A stretch of 64,000 nt of DNA from JACWAE01 sp963847595 (GTDB lineage Bacteria; Chloroflexota; Dehalococcoidia; SZUA-161). This document shows positions 1 to 8,030 of this stretch, in pieces (the first letter of the stretch is position 1; every line of letters begins with the position of its first letter). A program made the translations under genes and the position numbers. The stretch is from contig CAWKAJ010000001.1 of the NCBI GenBank assembly GCA_963847595.1, positions 124,001-188,000 of the forward strand, written 5' to 3'. The notes under the pieces are model-generated. The model searched no databases, was not told where the DNA came from, and worked only from the letters and a program-made list of their open reading frames with translations.

Positions 1-382
1 TATTGGCCTTCACTACCAGAGGACGCTGAAGTTCACCATCACCCAGAATTTTAACGGGCTTTTTGAGAGAACGTATCAGGCCGGCATCAAGCAGCGTTTG
101 CGGCGTTATCTCTGTGTTCTCGTCGAATACTTCCAGACGCTGCAGTTTAACAAGAGCATAATCGGTCTTGAAAATATTAGTGAAACCACGTTTATGCGGC
201 AGTCGCTTAACTAGGGGAGTTTGCCCACCCTCGAATCGCAGAGCGATCCCCGGACCGGAGCGCGATTTTTGACCCTTTAGTCCACGGCACGAATAAGTGC
301 CATGTCCGCTGCCATCGCCTCGAGCAACCCGCTTTCTTTTATGTTTCGAGCCCGGACTGGGGCTGAGCTCGTTCTGCTTCAT
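1..382 (-). CDS. rplO: 50S ribosomal protein L15 (partial, C-terminus beyond window)
   Basis: Large-subunit protein L15, which binds 23S rRNA late in 50S assembly. The 127 visible residues start MKQNELSPSPGSKHKRKRV and carry the Gly/Arg-rich N-terminus (RVARGDGSGHGTYSCRG, then KSRSGPG) and the FEGGQTPLVKRLPHKRGF block typical of L15. The ATG at 382 lies 3 bases after the rpmD stop, so it is translated as part of the spc operon. The rest of the gene, and probably secY, lie to the left of the window. Family assignment is secure; only the C-terminal third is missing. Confidence 0.95.
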   Translation of the reverse strand, partial: MKQNELSPSPGSKHKRKRVARGDGSGHGTYSCRGLKGQKSRSGPGIALRFEGGQTPLVKRLPHKRGFTNIFKTDYALVKLQRLEVFDENTEITPQTLLDAGLIRSLKKPVKILGDGELQRPLVVKAN

Positions 383-385
383 ATT

Positions 386-574
386 CTACTCCTCGGGTGC
401 CTCTTCTACCCGAACTAAGTGTCTAACCTTGTTTATCATACCGCGGATTTCCGGAGAGTCGTTGTGCACAACGGTCTGGTTAAGGCAATGGAAACCCAGG
501 GTCCTCAGGGTTATTCTCTGCTCCTTAGCATATCCGATAGCGCTCTTCTTCCAGGTAATGCTCAGCTTAGCCAC
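386..574 (-). CDS. rpmD: 50S ribosomal protein L30
   Basis: Small large-subunit protein of 62 residues starting VAKLSITWKKSAIG and ending HLVRVEEAPEE, with the L30 signatures RTLGFHCLNQTV and IRGMINKVRHLV. I choose the GTG at 574 because L30 proteins normally begin at MAKL/MKLKIT and a GAGGGG motif sits just upstream. An upstream TTG at 601 would add nine residues but has its AGGAGG directly against it, which is too close. With the GTG start the gene overlaps the rpsE stop by 8 bases, typical of translational coupling in this operon. Confidence 0.92.
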   Translation of the reverse strand: MAKLSITWKKSAIGYAKEQRITLRTLGFHCLNQTVVHNDSPEIRGMINKVRHLVRVEEAPEE

Positions 575-1094
575 CGGACCCCTCACTGGTTGCAGTTCCA
601 ACCCTCCTCTTAGCCAGTTCCTGCTTCGGATCCTTCAATTGACTCAGTGCCAGCATGGTAGCTTTAACCACGTTTACAGGGTTCGGACTGCCCATCGATT
701 TGGTCAAAATATCCTTAATCCCCGCAGCTTCCACTGTAGCTCGCACGCCGCCTCCAGCGATGACACCGGTCCCCGGCGCTGCGGGCTTCAGCATAACCTT
801 GGCTGCCCCAAACTTGGTTACAATCTCATAAGGAATGGTGGTGCCATCCATCGGCACACGAATCAGGTTCTTTCTAGCAACAGCGCCAGCTTTGCGAATC
901 GCTGCCGGCACTTCCCTGGCCTTGCCCAGCCCGGCCCCGACATGCCCTTCCCCATCACCAACCACCACCAAGGCGCTGAAGCTGAAACGCCGTCCCCTCT
1001 TTACCACTTTGGCCACACGATTGACACTGACCAGCTTCTCGGTCAGGTTCAAGTCATTGGGATTTATTCTCTCTATCTGTTCCATAATGCTCAA
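567..1094 (-). CDS. rpsE: 30S ribosomal protein S5
   Basis: Small-subunit protein S5, involved in decoding accuracy and mRNA entry. The 175 residues contain the double-stranded RNA-binding S5 N-domain (about residues 15-80, with RGRRFSFSALVVVGDGEGHVG and GLGKAREVPAAIRKA) and the C-domain (APGTGVIAGGGVRAVE-like, here APGTGVIAGGGVRATVEAAG, then PVNVVKATMLAL). Its ATG overlaps the rplR stop by 4 bases (ATGA). The C-terminal tail KRRVGTATSEGSGG is short and Gly/Ser-rich. Confidence 0.97.
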   Translation of the reverse strand: MSIMEQIERINPNDLNLTEKLVSVNRVAKVVKRGRRFSFSALVVVGDGEGHVGAGLGKAREVPAAIRKAGAVARKNLIRVPMDGTTIPYEIVTKFGAAKVMLKPAAPGTGVIAGGGVRATVEAAGIKDILTKSMGSPNPVNVVKATMLALSQLKDPKQELAKRRVGTATSEGSGG

Positions 1095-1459
1095 AACCTC
1101 AATCCTGCGCCGCGGGCGGCATCAGCCAATGCTTTGACCCGCCCCTGATATTTGTAACCCCCACGGTCGAATACGACCTGCTTTATCCCCTTGTCCTGGG
1201 CACGTTTGGCAACCAGAGCCCCTACCAGCTCAGCCATCTGCTTCTTGTTCTTTTCGCCCGATCCGTTCTTTATGTCACCATCTAAGGTCGATGCACAGGC
1301 GATGGTGTGCCCAGAACCATCATCTATCACCTGAGCGTAAATATGGCTCAGGCTGCGAAAGACACATAGGCGAGGTCGAGAGGCAGTGCCGGATACACGC
1401 TTCCTCACCCGCTCATGTCTTCTTTGTCGTGCTTCCCTGGAATTTCTATCGCCAGTCAT
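1091..1459 (-). CDS. rplR: 50S ribosomal protein L18
   Basis: L18 links 5S rRNA to the large subunit. The 122-residue protein has the basic N-terminus (REARQRRHERVRKRVSGTA), the RPRLCVFRSLSHIYAQVIDD core and the C-terminal FDRGGYKYQGRVKALADAARGAGLRF that is diagnostic of bacterial L18. It overlaps rpsE by 4 bases and begins 6 bases after rplF ends. Confidence 0.97.
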   Translation of the reverse strand: MTGDRNSREARQRRHERVRKRVSGTASRPRLCVFRSLSHIYAQVIDDGSGHTIACASTLDGDIKNGSGEKNKKQMAELVGALVAKRAQDKGIKQVVFDRGGYKYQGRVKALADAARGAGLRF

Positions 1460-1465
1460 GATATT

Positions 1466-2017
1466 CTATTTCTTTCTACCCACCTTGCCCGCTTTTCCGG
1501 CCTTGCGCCTGACCCGCTCACCGGCATACTTTATGCCCTTACCCAAATAGGAATCAGGTGGTTTCACAGCGCGAATCTTTGCTGCTACTCCACCCACCAG
1601 TTCCTTGTCAATACCCAAGACGCTAACCACCGTAGGACCTTCAGTAACCAGCGATATCCCCGGCGGAGGAGTAACCTCGACGGGCTTGGTATAGCCCACC
1701 TGGAGCACAAGTTTCTCTCCAGACTTGGCAGCACGGTAGCCCACGCCATATAGCTCCAGGCTCTTCTTGAAACCCTGGCTTACCCCCTCAACCATGTTGG
1801 CCAGTATGCTCCTGGTGAAACCGTGCAATGAGCGATGACGCCTGTTATCAGTAGGCCTGGATACAGTAAGTACGCCATCCTTTAACGAGATGCTCATCTC
1901 CTCAGAGAACAAGTGAGAAAGCTGTCCCTTGGGCCCCTTGACCGTGACTTCATTGCCCTTGATGGACACTTCCACACCCTTGGGCACAGTTATCGGCCTA
2001 TTACCTACTCTGGACAT
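1466..2017 (-). CDS. rplF: 50S ribosomal protein L6
   Basis: L6 sits near the sarcin-ricin loop and the factor-binding site. The 183-residue protein has the two repeated L6 folds: MSRVGNRPITVPKGVEV at the start and the C-terminal signature (KPPDSYLGKGIKYAGE, residues about 152-168) that contacts 23S rRNA. The C-terminal tail RRKAGKAGKVGRKK is Lys-rich, as usual. It starts 18 bases after the rpsH stop. Confidence 0.97.
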   Translation of the reverse strand: MSRVGNRPITVPKGVEVSIKGNEVTVKGPKGQLSHLFSEEMSISLKDGVLTVSRPTDNRRHRSLHGFTRSILANMVEGVSQGFKKSLELYGVGYRAAKSGEKLVLQVGYTKPVEVTPPPGISLVTEGPTVVSVLGIDKELVGGVAAKIRAVKPPDSYLGKGIKYAGERVRRKAGKAGKVGRKK

Positions 2018-2035
2018 AGTTATCTCCCGCCTGCT

Positions 2036-2437
2036 TTACCACACATAACACAGGACTTCGCCTCCCAGCCCCTTTTTCCACGCCTGCTGTCCTGTCATCA
2101 CTCCCTGAGAGGTGGAAACGATTGCGATACCCAGACCTCCGTAAATCCGAGGAATCTCACCCTTCTGGCAATAGACCCTCAGACCCGGCTTACTCACCCG
2201 CTGCAATCCAGTCAACACAGGTTGTTTCTTTCCTGCATAGCTGAGATGAACCTTGATTACCCTCTGAGGAGTATTACCCTTCAGCACCTCGTAGTCTTTA
2301 ATGAAACCTTCTTCCTTGAGCACTTTGGCAATTGAGATCTTGGTCCTGGAAGCAGGAACTAGAACGAATTCATGCCTGGATACGATTGCATTTCGGATCC
2401 GAGTCAACATATCAGCGATAGGATCAGTAAGACTCAT
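2036..2437 (-). CDS. rpsH: 30S ribosomal protein S8
   Basis: S8 binds the central domain of 16S rRNA and is a frequent feedback regulator of the spc operon in other bacteria. The 133 residues begin MSLTDPIADMLTRIRNAIVS and end with the S8 signature STSQGVMTGQQAWKKGLGGE. The C-terminus LCYVW is the usual length for the family. I did not identify an S8-binding regulatory hairpin in the neighbouring rplE region. Confidence 0.97.
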   Translation of the reverse strand: MSLTDPIADMLTRIRNAIVSRHEFVLVPASRTKISIAKVLKEEGFIKDYEVLKGNTPQRVIKVHLSYAGKKQPVLTGLQRVSKPGLRVYCQKGEIPRIYGGLGIAIVSTSQGVMTGQQAWKKGLGGEVLCYVW

Positions 2438-2456
2438 GTCAACCCCTCAAAGATAA

Positions 2457-2642
2457 TCACCAACTCGATTTCCTGACTCCGGGAAGGTTCCCCTCCAGCG
2501 CAAGCTTCCTGAAGCAAATCCTGCACAACCCAAACTGGCGGATATATGCGCGGGGACGACCACACAGCTGGCAACGGTTGTGCTGTTGCACCCTGTACTT
2601 AGGAGGGCGTTTTGATTTTACAATCTTCGATACTTTAGCCAT
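2457..2642 (-). CDS. rpsZ: 30S ribosomal protein S14, zinc-binding (type Z)
   Basis: Short S14 of 61 residues with the zinc knuckle CQLCGRP...GLCRICFRK (two CxxC pairs 12 residues apart), ending LEGNLPGVRKSSW. This is the zinc-containing form of about 61 residues rather than the zinc-free form of about 100 residues. It sits between rplE and rpsH, the standard spc position, 6 bases from rplE. Confidence 0.97.
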   Translation of the reverse strand: MAKVSKIVKSKRPPKYRVQQHNRCQLCGRPRAYIRQFGLCRICFRKLALEGNLPGVRKSSW

Positions 2643-2648
2643 CTTCTC

Positions 2649-3191
2649 TCACTGTCTACTGAACGGGATGCCCATCAGTTCCAGGAACTTTTTGGCCTCC
2701 TCATTAGTACGCGCTGTAGTAACAATGCAGACCTGAAGTCCGCGAACCTTATCCACCTTGTCATAGTCGATCTCGGGGAATACAATCTGCTCCTTCACGC
2801 CGAAGGTATAATTACCCTGACCATCGAATGCATTTCGGGGCACACCTTGAAAATCGCGAACACGGGGCAAGACAGCGCTTACGAACCGGTCGAAGAATTC
2901 GTACATGCGCTCACCCCGCAGCGTTACTTTAACTCCGATAGGCATGCCAGCTCGCAATCTGAAAGCGGCAATAGACTTCTTGGCCCTGGTAATTACAGGA
3001 TGTTGCCCCGAGATCAAAGACAAGTCGTTGGTGGCGCCATCCAAGGCTTTTGCATTTTGAATAGCCTCCCCCAGGCCGATGTTTAACACGATCATCTTCA
3101 ACCGCGGCACCTGCATGGGATTCTTGTACCCCAGCTCTTTCATCATAGCCGGGACAATCTCTTTCTGATACCTGTCCTTCATCCTGGACAC
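2649..3191 (-). CDS. rplE: 50S ribosomal protein L5
   Basis: L5 binds 5S rRNA and contacts the P-site tRNA. The 180 residues include KIVLNIGLGEA-like (here MIVLNIGLGEAIQNAKALDGA), the RAKKSIAAFRLRAGMPIGVKVTLRG signature and the C-terminal NEEAKKFLELMGIPFSR. The start is GTG at 3191, preceded by GAGGTGAT at good spacing; it shares one base with the rplX stop codon. An internal ATG three codons later has no spaced ribosome binding site. Confidence 0.96.
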   Translation of the reverse strand: MSRMKDRYQKEIVPAMMKELGYKNPMQVPRLKMIVLNIGLGEAIQNAKALDGATNDLSLISGQHPVITRAKKSIAAFRLRAGMPIGVKVTLRGERMYEFFDRFVSAVLPRVRDFQGVPRNAFDGQGNYTFGVKEQIVFPEIDYDKVDKVRGLQVCIVTTARTNEEAKKFLELMGIPFSRQ

Positions 3192-3502
3192 TAGTCAATC
3201 ACCTCGTGACACTTTTTGCATACACGAACTCTGGTCTTGTCATCCAAGGTTAGAAACCCAACGCGGGTTGGCTTGTCACACTTGGTGCATATGAGCATAA
3301 CATCCGAGACATGGATTGGCGCTTCACGCTCAATTATGCCTGCCTGTCTGATGTTGGCACGGGGTTTCATATGGCGCTTGACCATATTCACCCCTTCTAC
3401 CACAAGCCTGTCCTCGCGAGGATAATAACGGCGAACCTTTCCCTTTTTCCCCCGGTCATCTCCTGTGATCACCAGCACCTCATCGTCTCTGCGAATCTTC
3501 AT
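3191..3502 (-). CDS. rplX: 50S ribosomal protein L24
   Basis: L24 is an assembly-initiator protein carrying a KOW motif (DEVLVITGDDRGKKGKVRRY, residues about 6-25). The 103-residue form ends with TKCDKPTRVGF and RVCKKCHEVID; the paired CxxC motifs (CTKC and CKKC) suggest a small zinc site, as in some L24 proteins. I take the ATG at 3502, which overlaps the rplN TGA by one base and has GAGGTG five bases upstream. The GTG at 3505 is too close to that motif. Confidence 0.95.
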   Translation of the reverse strand: MKIRRDDEVLVITGDDRGKKGKVRRYYPREDRLVVEGVNMVKRHMKPRANIRQAGIIEREAPIHVSDVMLICTKCDKPTRVGFLTLDDKTRVRVCKKCHEVID

Positions 3503-3870
3503 CACAACACCTCGGGCGCAAGAGAGACAATCTTCATAAAGTTTCTCTCTCTGAGTTCCCGCGCCACTGGCCCAAAGATGCGACTGCCCTTGGGATTGCC
3601 CTTCTCATCGAGAATCACGGCGGCATTCTCGTCAAACCTGATATAAGAGCCATCAGGGCGACTATGCACTTTAACTGTGCGAACCACAACAGCACGGACG
3701 ACATCGCCCTTCTTGACCGCCGCCCCTGGGATCGACTCTTTTACCGATGCCACGATGACATCGCCCAGATGGGCATAACGCCTTCTGGAACCGCCAAGAA
3801 CATTGATACACATAATCTTCTTAGCGCCAGAGTTATCTGCTACCTTAAGCCTGGTAAATGTCTGAATCAT
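3502..3870 (-). CDS. rplN: 50S ribosomal protein L14
   Basis: L14 lies at the subunit interface and binds 23S rRNA. The 122 residues start MIQTFTRLKVADNSGAKK and contain GGSRRRYAHLGDVIVASVKES and the signature RFDENAAVILDEKGNPKGSRIFGPVARELR. Length and sequence are standard. The stop overlaps the rplX start. Confidence 0.98.
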   Translation of the reverse strand: MIQTFTRLKVADNSGAKKIMCINVLGGSRRRYAHLGDVIVASVKESIPGAAVKKGDVVRAVVVRTVKVHSRPDGSYIRFDENAAVILDEKGNPKGSRIFGPVARELRERNFMKIVSLAPEVL

Positions 3871-3873
3871 CGC

Positions 3874-4155
3874 CTACTCTATCTCTTCCGGTTTGACCTC
3901 AATTGTCTCTGCTTTGGTCAAGATTTCCGTCACCCGCCACCTTTTCTCCTTAGACAGGGGACGATTCTCGACAATCTTCACCAAATCGCCGACCCCACAT
4001 GCATTGTTCTCATCGTGAGCTTTGAATTTAGCTCTATAACTGACAACTCGCTTGAAGCGAGGATGACGACGGCGAGTCTCCACCTCCACCAACACTGTCT
4101 TATCCATCTTATGGCTCAGCACCCGGGCGAAACGAGTCTTCTGCTTCTTTTCCAT
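3874..4155 (-). CDS. rpsQ: 30S ribosomal protein S17
   Basis: S17 is a primary 16S rRNA-binding OB-fold protein. The 93 residues contain GRVLSHKMDKTVLVEVETRRRHP-type sequence (here ARVLSHKMDKTVLVEVE) and GDLVKIVENRPLSKEKRWRV, the family signature. It lies 3 bases after rplN in reverse order and 2 bases from rpmC, so translation is probably coupled. Confidence 0.97.
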   Translation of the reverse strand: MEKKQKTRFARVLSHKMDKTVLVEVETRRRHPRFKRVVSYRAKFKAHDENNACGVGDLVKIVENRPLSKEKRWRVTEILTKAETIEVKPEEIE

Positions 4156-4157
4156 CG

Positions 4158-4355
4158 TTACTCCCCGCTGAGCTCCCGTTCATGCATTATTGTCTTCATC
4201 ACAGCTATCTTCTTCCTCACTTTGGGTATCTCACTATAATTCGCCAGTTGCCTGGTGGCATGGCGAAACCTGAGATTAAACAGCTCCTGATAAGCATCAT
4301 CGAGCTGCTTAGCCAGTTCCTGGGTACTCAACGCTCTTATCTTGTCTGCTCTCAT
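4158..4355 (-). CDS. rpmC: 50S ribosomal protein L29
   Basis: L29 lies at the polypeptide exit tunnel and contributes to the docking site of trigger factor and SRP. The 65 residues start MRADKIRALSTQELAKQL and contain the signature NLRFRHATRQLANYSEIPKVRKKIA. Three candidate starts lie close together (GTG 4364, ATG 4361, ATG 4355). I chose 4355 because a GGTGAT motif lies at a reasonable distance and MR/MK followed by Glu/Ala is normal for L29. Confidence 0.93.
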   Translation of the reverse strand: MRADKIRALSTQELAKQLDDAYQELFNLRFRHATRQLANYSEIPKVRKKIAVMKTIMHERELSGE

Positions 4356-4367
4356 TGCCATCACCGA

Positions 4368-4796
4368 TTATGCAGCCACTCCAGCAAATGTTTCCCTGAT
4401 AACAAACTTGGTTTCGATCGGGAGTTTATTCGAAGCCAAACGCATTGCTTCCCGTGCCAAATCCTCATTAACGCCAGAAATCTCGAACAACATCCTGCCG
4501 GGCTTAACGACCGCTACCCAATGGTCAAGAGAGCCCTTGCCGCTGCCCATTCTTGTCTCGGCAGGCTTGGAGGTCACTGGCTTGTCGGGGAAAACGCGAA
4601 TCCATACCTTACCACCCCGTTTGACACTATGCACAATTGCACGACGCGCTGCCTCAATCTGGCGAGCGGTGAGCCATGCCGCTCCCTGTGCCTGCAACCC
4701 AAAATCACCGAAGAGCACAGCGTAGCCTGCCTGAGCATTGCCCCGACGGCGACCCTTATGTGTTTTACGATACTTTACCCGCTTTGGCTGTAACAT
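4368..4796 (-). CDS. rplP: 50S ribosomal protein L16
   Basis: L16 organises the A-site region of the large subunit. The true start is the ATG at 4796 (MLQPKRVKYRKTHKGRRRG), giving 142 residues. The open frame extends a further 57 codons upstream, but this would overlap rpsC and has no L16 similarity. Motifs include GNAQAGYAVLFGDFGLQA, RGGKVWIRVFPDKPVT and RMGSGKGSLDHWVAVVKPGR. The gene lies 16 bases after rpsC. Confidence 0.97.
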   Translation of the reverse strand: MLQPKRVKYRKTHKGRRRGNAQAGYAVLFGDFGLQAQGAAWLTARQIEAARRAIVHSVKRGGKVWIRVFPDKPVTSKPAETRMGSGKGSLDHWVAVVKPGRMLFEISGVNEDLAREAMRLASNKLPIETKFVIRETFAGVAA

Positions 4797-4812
4797 TTTA
4801 CTTTGTCCTACT

Positions 4813-5514
4813 CTATGCTGCTTCGGTAGCTGCAGCAGCCCGCTCGGGGAGAACCTCACCCGTCCCTGCTTCCTCAGCCGGCTTAGCTTCAGGAAGAACC
4901 TCACCCTTGTATATCCACACCTTAACGCCGATAAGACCCATAGCAGTGAACGACTCGGCAAAGCCATAATCGATATCTGCTCTCAAAGTGTGCAGAGGAA
5001 CACTGCCCTCGCGTCCGGTCTCATGGCGGGCGATCTCTGCCCCTCCAAGTCTACCCGAGCAGGTAATCTTTACCCCTTTAGCCCCGCGCAGCATAGTGCG
5101 AGAAATAGACTGCTTCACAGCCCTGCGATAAGACACGCGCCTCCTGAGCTGTTCCGCAATGTTCTCGGCCACCAGTTGCGCATCTAATTCCGGCTCCCGT
5201 ATCTCATGAATATTAAGACGAACCTTTTTCCCTGTTCTTTTCTCCAGCAGAACCCGCAACTCGTCCACCCGCTGACCACCACGGCCAATTACAATGCCCG
5301 GCCTCGAGGTATGAATAGTGACTGTAATTTCGTTAGCCTTGCGCTCGATTTCAATCAGAGATATGCCAGCTTCGTCGTAGGCGGACCGAATCATACGGCG
5401 AATATTTACATCTTCCTGCACCAGCTCGGTATAATGTTTCTCGTCATACCATCGAGAACGCCAGTCCTTAATTATGCCGAGCCTGAATCCATAGGGATGA
5501 ACCTTCTGCCCCAA
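4813..5514 (-). CDS. rpsC: 30S ribosomal protein S3
   Basis: S3 forms part of the mRNA entry helicase site. The 233 residues begin MGQKVHPYGFRLGIIKDW, contain a type II KH domain with PGIVIGRGGQRVDELR (residues about 72-87), and the C-domain signature RLGGAEIARHETGREGSVPLHTLRA-like block. After the conserved VWIYKGEVLPE the protein adds a Glu/Ala/Pro-rich tail of about 25 residues, probably disordered. It abuts rplV without a gap. Confidence 0.97.
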   Translation of the reverse strand: MGQKVHPYGFRLGIIKDWRSRWYDEKHYTELVQEDVNIRRMIRSAYDEAGISLIEIERKANEITVTIHTSRPGIVIGRGGQRVDELRVLLEKRTGKKVRLNIHEIREPELDAQLVAENIAEQLRRRVSYRRAVKQSISRTMLRGAKGVKITCSGRLGGAEIARHETGREGSVPLHTLRADIDYGFAESFTAMGLIGVKVWIYKGEVLPEAKPAEEAGTGEVLPERAAAATEAA

Positions 5515-5847
5515 TCATTCCTCCTCAACAATGATAGTTATATGACTAAAATGTCGCTTATAAGGGCTCGCCCTCCCGCGGGCATTGGCATGGTATCTTC
5601 TCAAGGTCTGTCCCTTATCAGCAAAGGCTTTAACAATCTTGAGCTGCGCCGGTGCCATCTGATAATTGTTTTCGGCATTGGCAGCAGCGGACTTAACCAC
5701 CTTAGCCACAGTCCGAGCCGCAGGCGTCGGCAGGAAACTGAGTATAGTTAAGGCTTCACTGACCTTCTTGCCCCGCACTGTGTCTAACACTAGCCCTACT
5801 TTTCGCGGCGACACTCTTATTTGTCTTGCGCTTGCTGTTACTTCCAC
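5515..5847 (-). CDS. rplV: 50S ribosomal protein L22
   Basis: L22 lines the exit tunnel. The 110 residues include RISPRKVGLVLDTVRGKKVSEAL-type sequence (here RVSPRKVGLVLDTVRGKK) and the C-terminal hairpin region GQTLRRYHANARGRASPYKRHFSHITI, which holds the family signature. Start MEVTASARQIRV fits the family, and the stop abuts rpsC. Confidence 0.97.
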   Translation of the reverse strand: MEVTASARQIRVSPRKVGLVLDTVRGKKVSEALTILSFLPTPAARTVAKVVKSAAANAENNYQMAPAQLKIVKAFADKGQTLRRYHANARGRASPYKRHFSHITIIVEEE

Positions 5848-5865
5848 TTCAGGAACCTACCCACT

Positions 5866-6189
5866 TTATTGCGCCGGGGCTGCCGGTGTAGCCGTGGCAG
5901 CCGGCTTTCTTATAGCAGTTACCCTCTCCGCCCTGCCAGTATGTCCTCTAAAAGTCCTGGTAGGAGCGAATTCCCCCAACTTATGGCCCACCATATTCTC
6001 AGTTATGAAGATAGGCACATGCCGCCTGCCATCGTGCACCCCTATAGTGAGCCCGATCATTTGAGGGACAATAGTTGATGACCTCGACCAGGTCTTAATT
6101 ACCGCTTTCTGATCGTTCCTAATGAGAGCGTCTATCCTCTTAAGCAACCTGGGATCAACGAAAGGCCCTTTCTTAGTCGACCTCGACAT
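5866..6189 (-). CDS. rpsS: 30S ribosomal protein S19
   Basis: S19 forms the intersubunit bridge region at the 30S head. The 107 residues start MSRSTKKGPFVDPRLLKRI and contain KTWSRSSTIVPQMIGLTIGVHDGRRHVPIFI and the signature MVGHKLGEFAPTRTFRGH. The last 15 or so residues (RKPAATATPAAPAQ) form an Ala/Pro/Thr tail beyond the usual S19 end, like the tail seen on S3 in this operon. Confidence 0.97.
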   Translation of the reverse strand: MSRSTKKGPFVDPRLLKRIDALIRNDQKAVIKTWSRSSTIVPQMIGLTIGVHDGRRHVPIFITENMVGHKLGEFAPTRTFRGHTGRAERVTAIRKPAATATPAAPAQ

Positions 6190-6213
6190 TAGAGTATTAG
6201 CCCTCCCTAGATA

Positions 6214-7038
6214 CTACTTCCTTCTCTTGACAATCAGCTTGTTGCTGCGTTTATTGCGTCTTGTCTTAAAGCCCAGCGCCGGCTTGCCCCAAGGTGTCTT
6301 CGGGCCTGGCATCCCAATAGGAGACCTGCCCTCGCCACCGCCATGAGGATGGTCGCGTGGCGTCATTGCCGAACCGCGTACCGATGGGCGCAAGCCCCTG
6401 TGCCTATTGGCGCCAGCTTTGGCCAAGTTGACATTGCTATGGTCAATATTCCCTACCTGGCCTATGGTAGCCATGCATCTCTCATCAAAGCGACGAAGCT
6501 CCCCGGAAGGCAATCTCACCAAAATGTAACCTGCCTCTTTGGCCATGATTTGAGCGGAACCACCGGCACTGCGCACTATCTGCCCGCCCTTACCGAGGTG
6601 CAGCTCAATATTATGGACTGCGGAGCCCATCGGGATCAACTTTAACGGAAGAGTGTTACCAGGCTTTATCTCCGCTCCTTCCCCAGAGGAGATAACGTCA
6701 CCTACTTTGAGCCCGAGAGGAGCCAGGATATAGCGCTTCTCACCGTCAACATAATTGATCAAGGCGATATTTGCCGAGCGATTGGGGTCGTATTCGATAG
6801 AGGCCACTTTACCCGGGATACCCAACTTATCTCGCTTGAAATCAATGATCCGAAGCTTCCGTTTGGCGCCGCCACCACGATGACGCACAGTTATCTTGCC
6901 TTGATTGCTTCTCCCCGCCTTCCTCTTGAGAGGCAAAAGCAGCGATCTCTCCGGCTCCTTCTTGGTTATCTCGGAGAAGTCGGAGCCAACTTTACCTCTT
7001 TGCCCTGGTGAAGTGGGGCGATATGCTTTTAGTCCCAA
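6214..7038 (-). CDS. rplB: 50S ribosomal protein L2
   Basis: L2 is needed for peptidyl transferase function and subunit joining. The 274 residues contain RHRGGGAKRKLRIIDFKRDK in the N-domain and the signature region RPSVRGSAMTPRDHPHGGGEGRSPIG (residues about 218-243) with the functionally critical His in HPHGGGEG. The C-terminus LGFKTRRNKRSNKLIVKRRK is standard. It lies 24 bases after rpsS in reverse order. Confidence 0.98.
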   Translation of the reverse strand: MGLKAYRPTSPGQRGKVGSDFSEITKKEPERSLLLPLKRKAGRSNQGKITVRHRGGGAKRKLRIIDFKRDKLGIPGKVASIEYDPNRSANIALINYVDGEKRYILAPLGLKVGDVISSGEGAEIKPGNTLPLKLIPMGSAVHNIELHLGKGGQIVRSAGGSAQIMAKEAGYILVRLPSGELRRFDERCMATIGQVGNIDHSNVNLAKAGANRHRGLRPSVRGSAMTPRDHPHGGGEGRSPIGMPGPKTPWGKPALGFKTRRNKRSNKLIVKRRK

Positions 7039-7071
7039 AATGGTCTCCTTTTCCTTTAGCCTGGCTCAGGA

Positions 7072-7356
7072 CTATACTCCCTCAAAAAGCTCGATCTTCT
7101 GCCCGGGTTCCAGGGTGACTACAGCTTTTTTCCACTCTGGAGTCATCCCCCGCCGCCTGCCAGCACGCCGCATCTTGCCCGGGACGCAGATGACATTTAC
7201 CGATGTCACCTTGACCTTGAACGCCTTTTCCACCGCCTCCTTTATCAGAGGCTTGTTGGCATCCCGAGAAACCTCGAAGGTATACTTGCTCTGAGCCGAG
7301 AGCATCGAATTCTTCTCGGTTATAATAGGCCGACGCAACACTTCGTAAACGTGCAT
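7072..7356 (-). CDS. rplW: 50S ribosomal protein L23
   Basis: L23 lies at the tunnel exit and binds trigger factor and SRP. The 94 residues start MHVYEVLRRPIITEKNSML, with the basic loop GKMRRAGRRRGMTPEWKKAVVTLEPGQKIELFEG at the C-terminus, typical of bacterial L23. The gene begins 8 bases after the rplD stop. Confidence 0.97.
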   Translation of the reverse strand: MHVYEVLRRPIITEKNSMLSAQSKYTFEVSRDANKPLIKEAVEKAFKVKVTSVNVICVPGKMRRAGRRRGMTPEWKKAVVTLEPGQKIELFEGV

Positions 7357-7364
7357 CTCACTCC

Positions 7365-8030
7365 CTAGGAGGTCTTTGCCTCAGCGACCGCGCGTCCCTC
7401 ACTCAACATTGACTCCACTCGCCGCACCGCATCGACGGTCATAAGCAAAGTATCGCATGACATGAGATCGCCAACATTCAACATATTAGCTGGCAGCGTC
7501 TTGACCATCGCGATATTGCGAGCCGACATGACCACGGTCGTATCAAGCTCAGCGGTAACCAGCAAAGCCGAGGACTCAATGCCCAGCGCCTGCAAGACCT
7601 GAGCCATCAGCTTGGTCTTAGGCTCCTCCAAACCAAATGAATCAATCACCTTGAGTTCTTCACCGGCTACCTTAGCCGAGAGAATACTCCTTATAGCCAG
7701 GCGTCGCATCTTCTTAGGCATGGCCTGCCGGTAACTCCTGGGGTGAGGCCCAAAAATTACGCCACCGCCGCGGCGCAGCGGCGATCTCTTGTTGCCAGCG
7801 CGTGCCATGCCGGTGTGCTTCTGCTTATACAGCTTACGGCTGCTTCCCGAGACCTCACGGCGGGTCTTAGTGTCGGCGGTTCCCTGACGTAAGTTCGCCA
7901 ACTGCCTCACCAGAGCCTGATGAACCAGGGCCTCGTTCGGTTTCACACCAAAGACAGCTTCGTCAACCTCGATCTTCTCGATCTCCTGGCCCGCATTGTT
8001 ATAAACTGAAATCTGCACAGCGTCTCCCAA
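7365..8030 (-). CDS. rplD: 50S ribosomal protein L4
   Basis: L4 reaches into the exit tunnel with an extended loop and, in enterobacteria, represses its own operon. The 221 residues contain the loop region TKTRREVSGSSRKLYKQKHTGMARAGNKRSPLRRGGGVIFGPHPRSY (residues about 54-101) and a C-terminal globular domain with VKTLPANMLNVGDLM. The start abuts the rplC stop. No L4-responsive leader was evident upstream. Confidence 0.96.
   Translation of the reverse strand: MGDAVQISVYNNAGQEIEKIEVDEAVFGVKPNEALVHQALVRQLANLRQGTADTKTRREVSGSSRKLYKQKHTGMARAGNKRSPLRRGGGVIFGPHPRSYRQAMPKKMRRLAIRSILSAKVAGEELKVIDSFGLEEPKTKLMAQVLQALGIESSALLVTAELDTTVVMSARNIAMVKTLPANMLNVGDLMSCDTLLMTVDAVRRVESMLSEGRAVAEAKTS

Noticed and set aside
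297..1148. 283-codon plus-strand frame
   Set aside because: Lies opposite rplO, rpmD and rpsE, which are unmistakable ribosomal protein genes.
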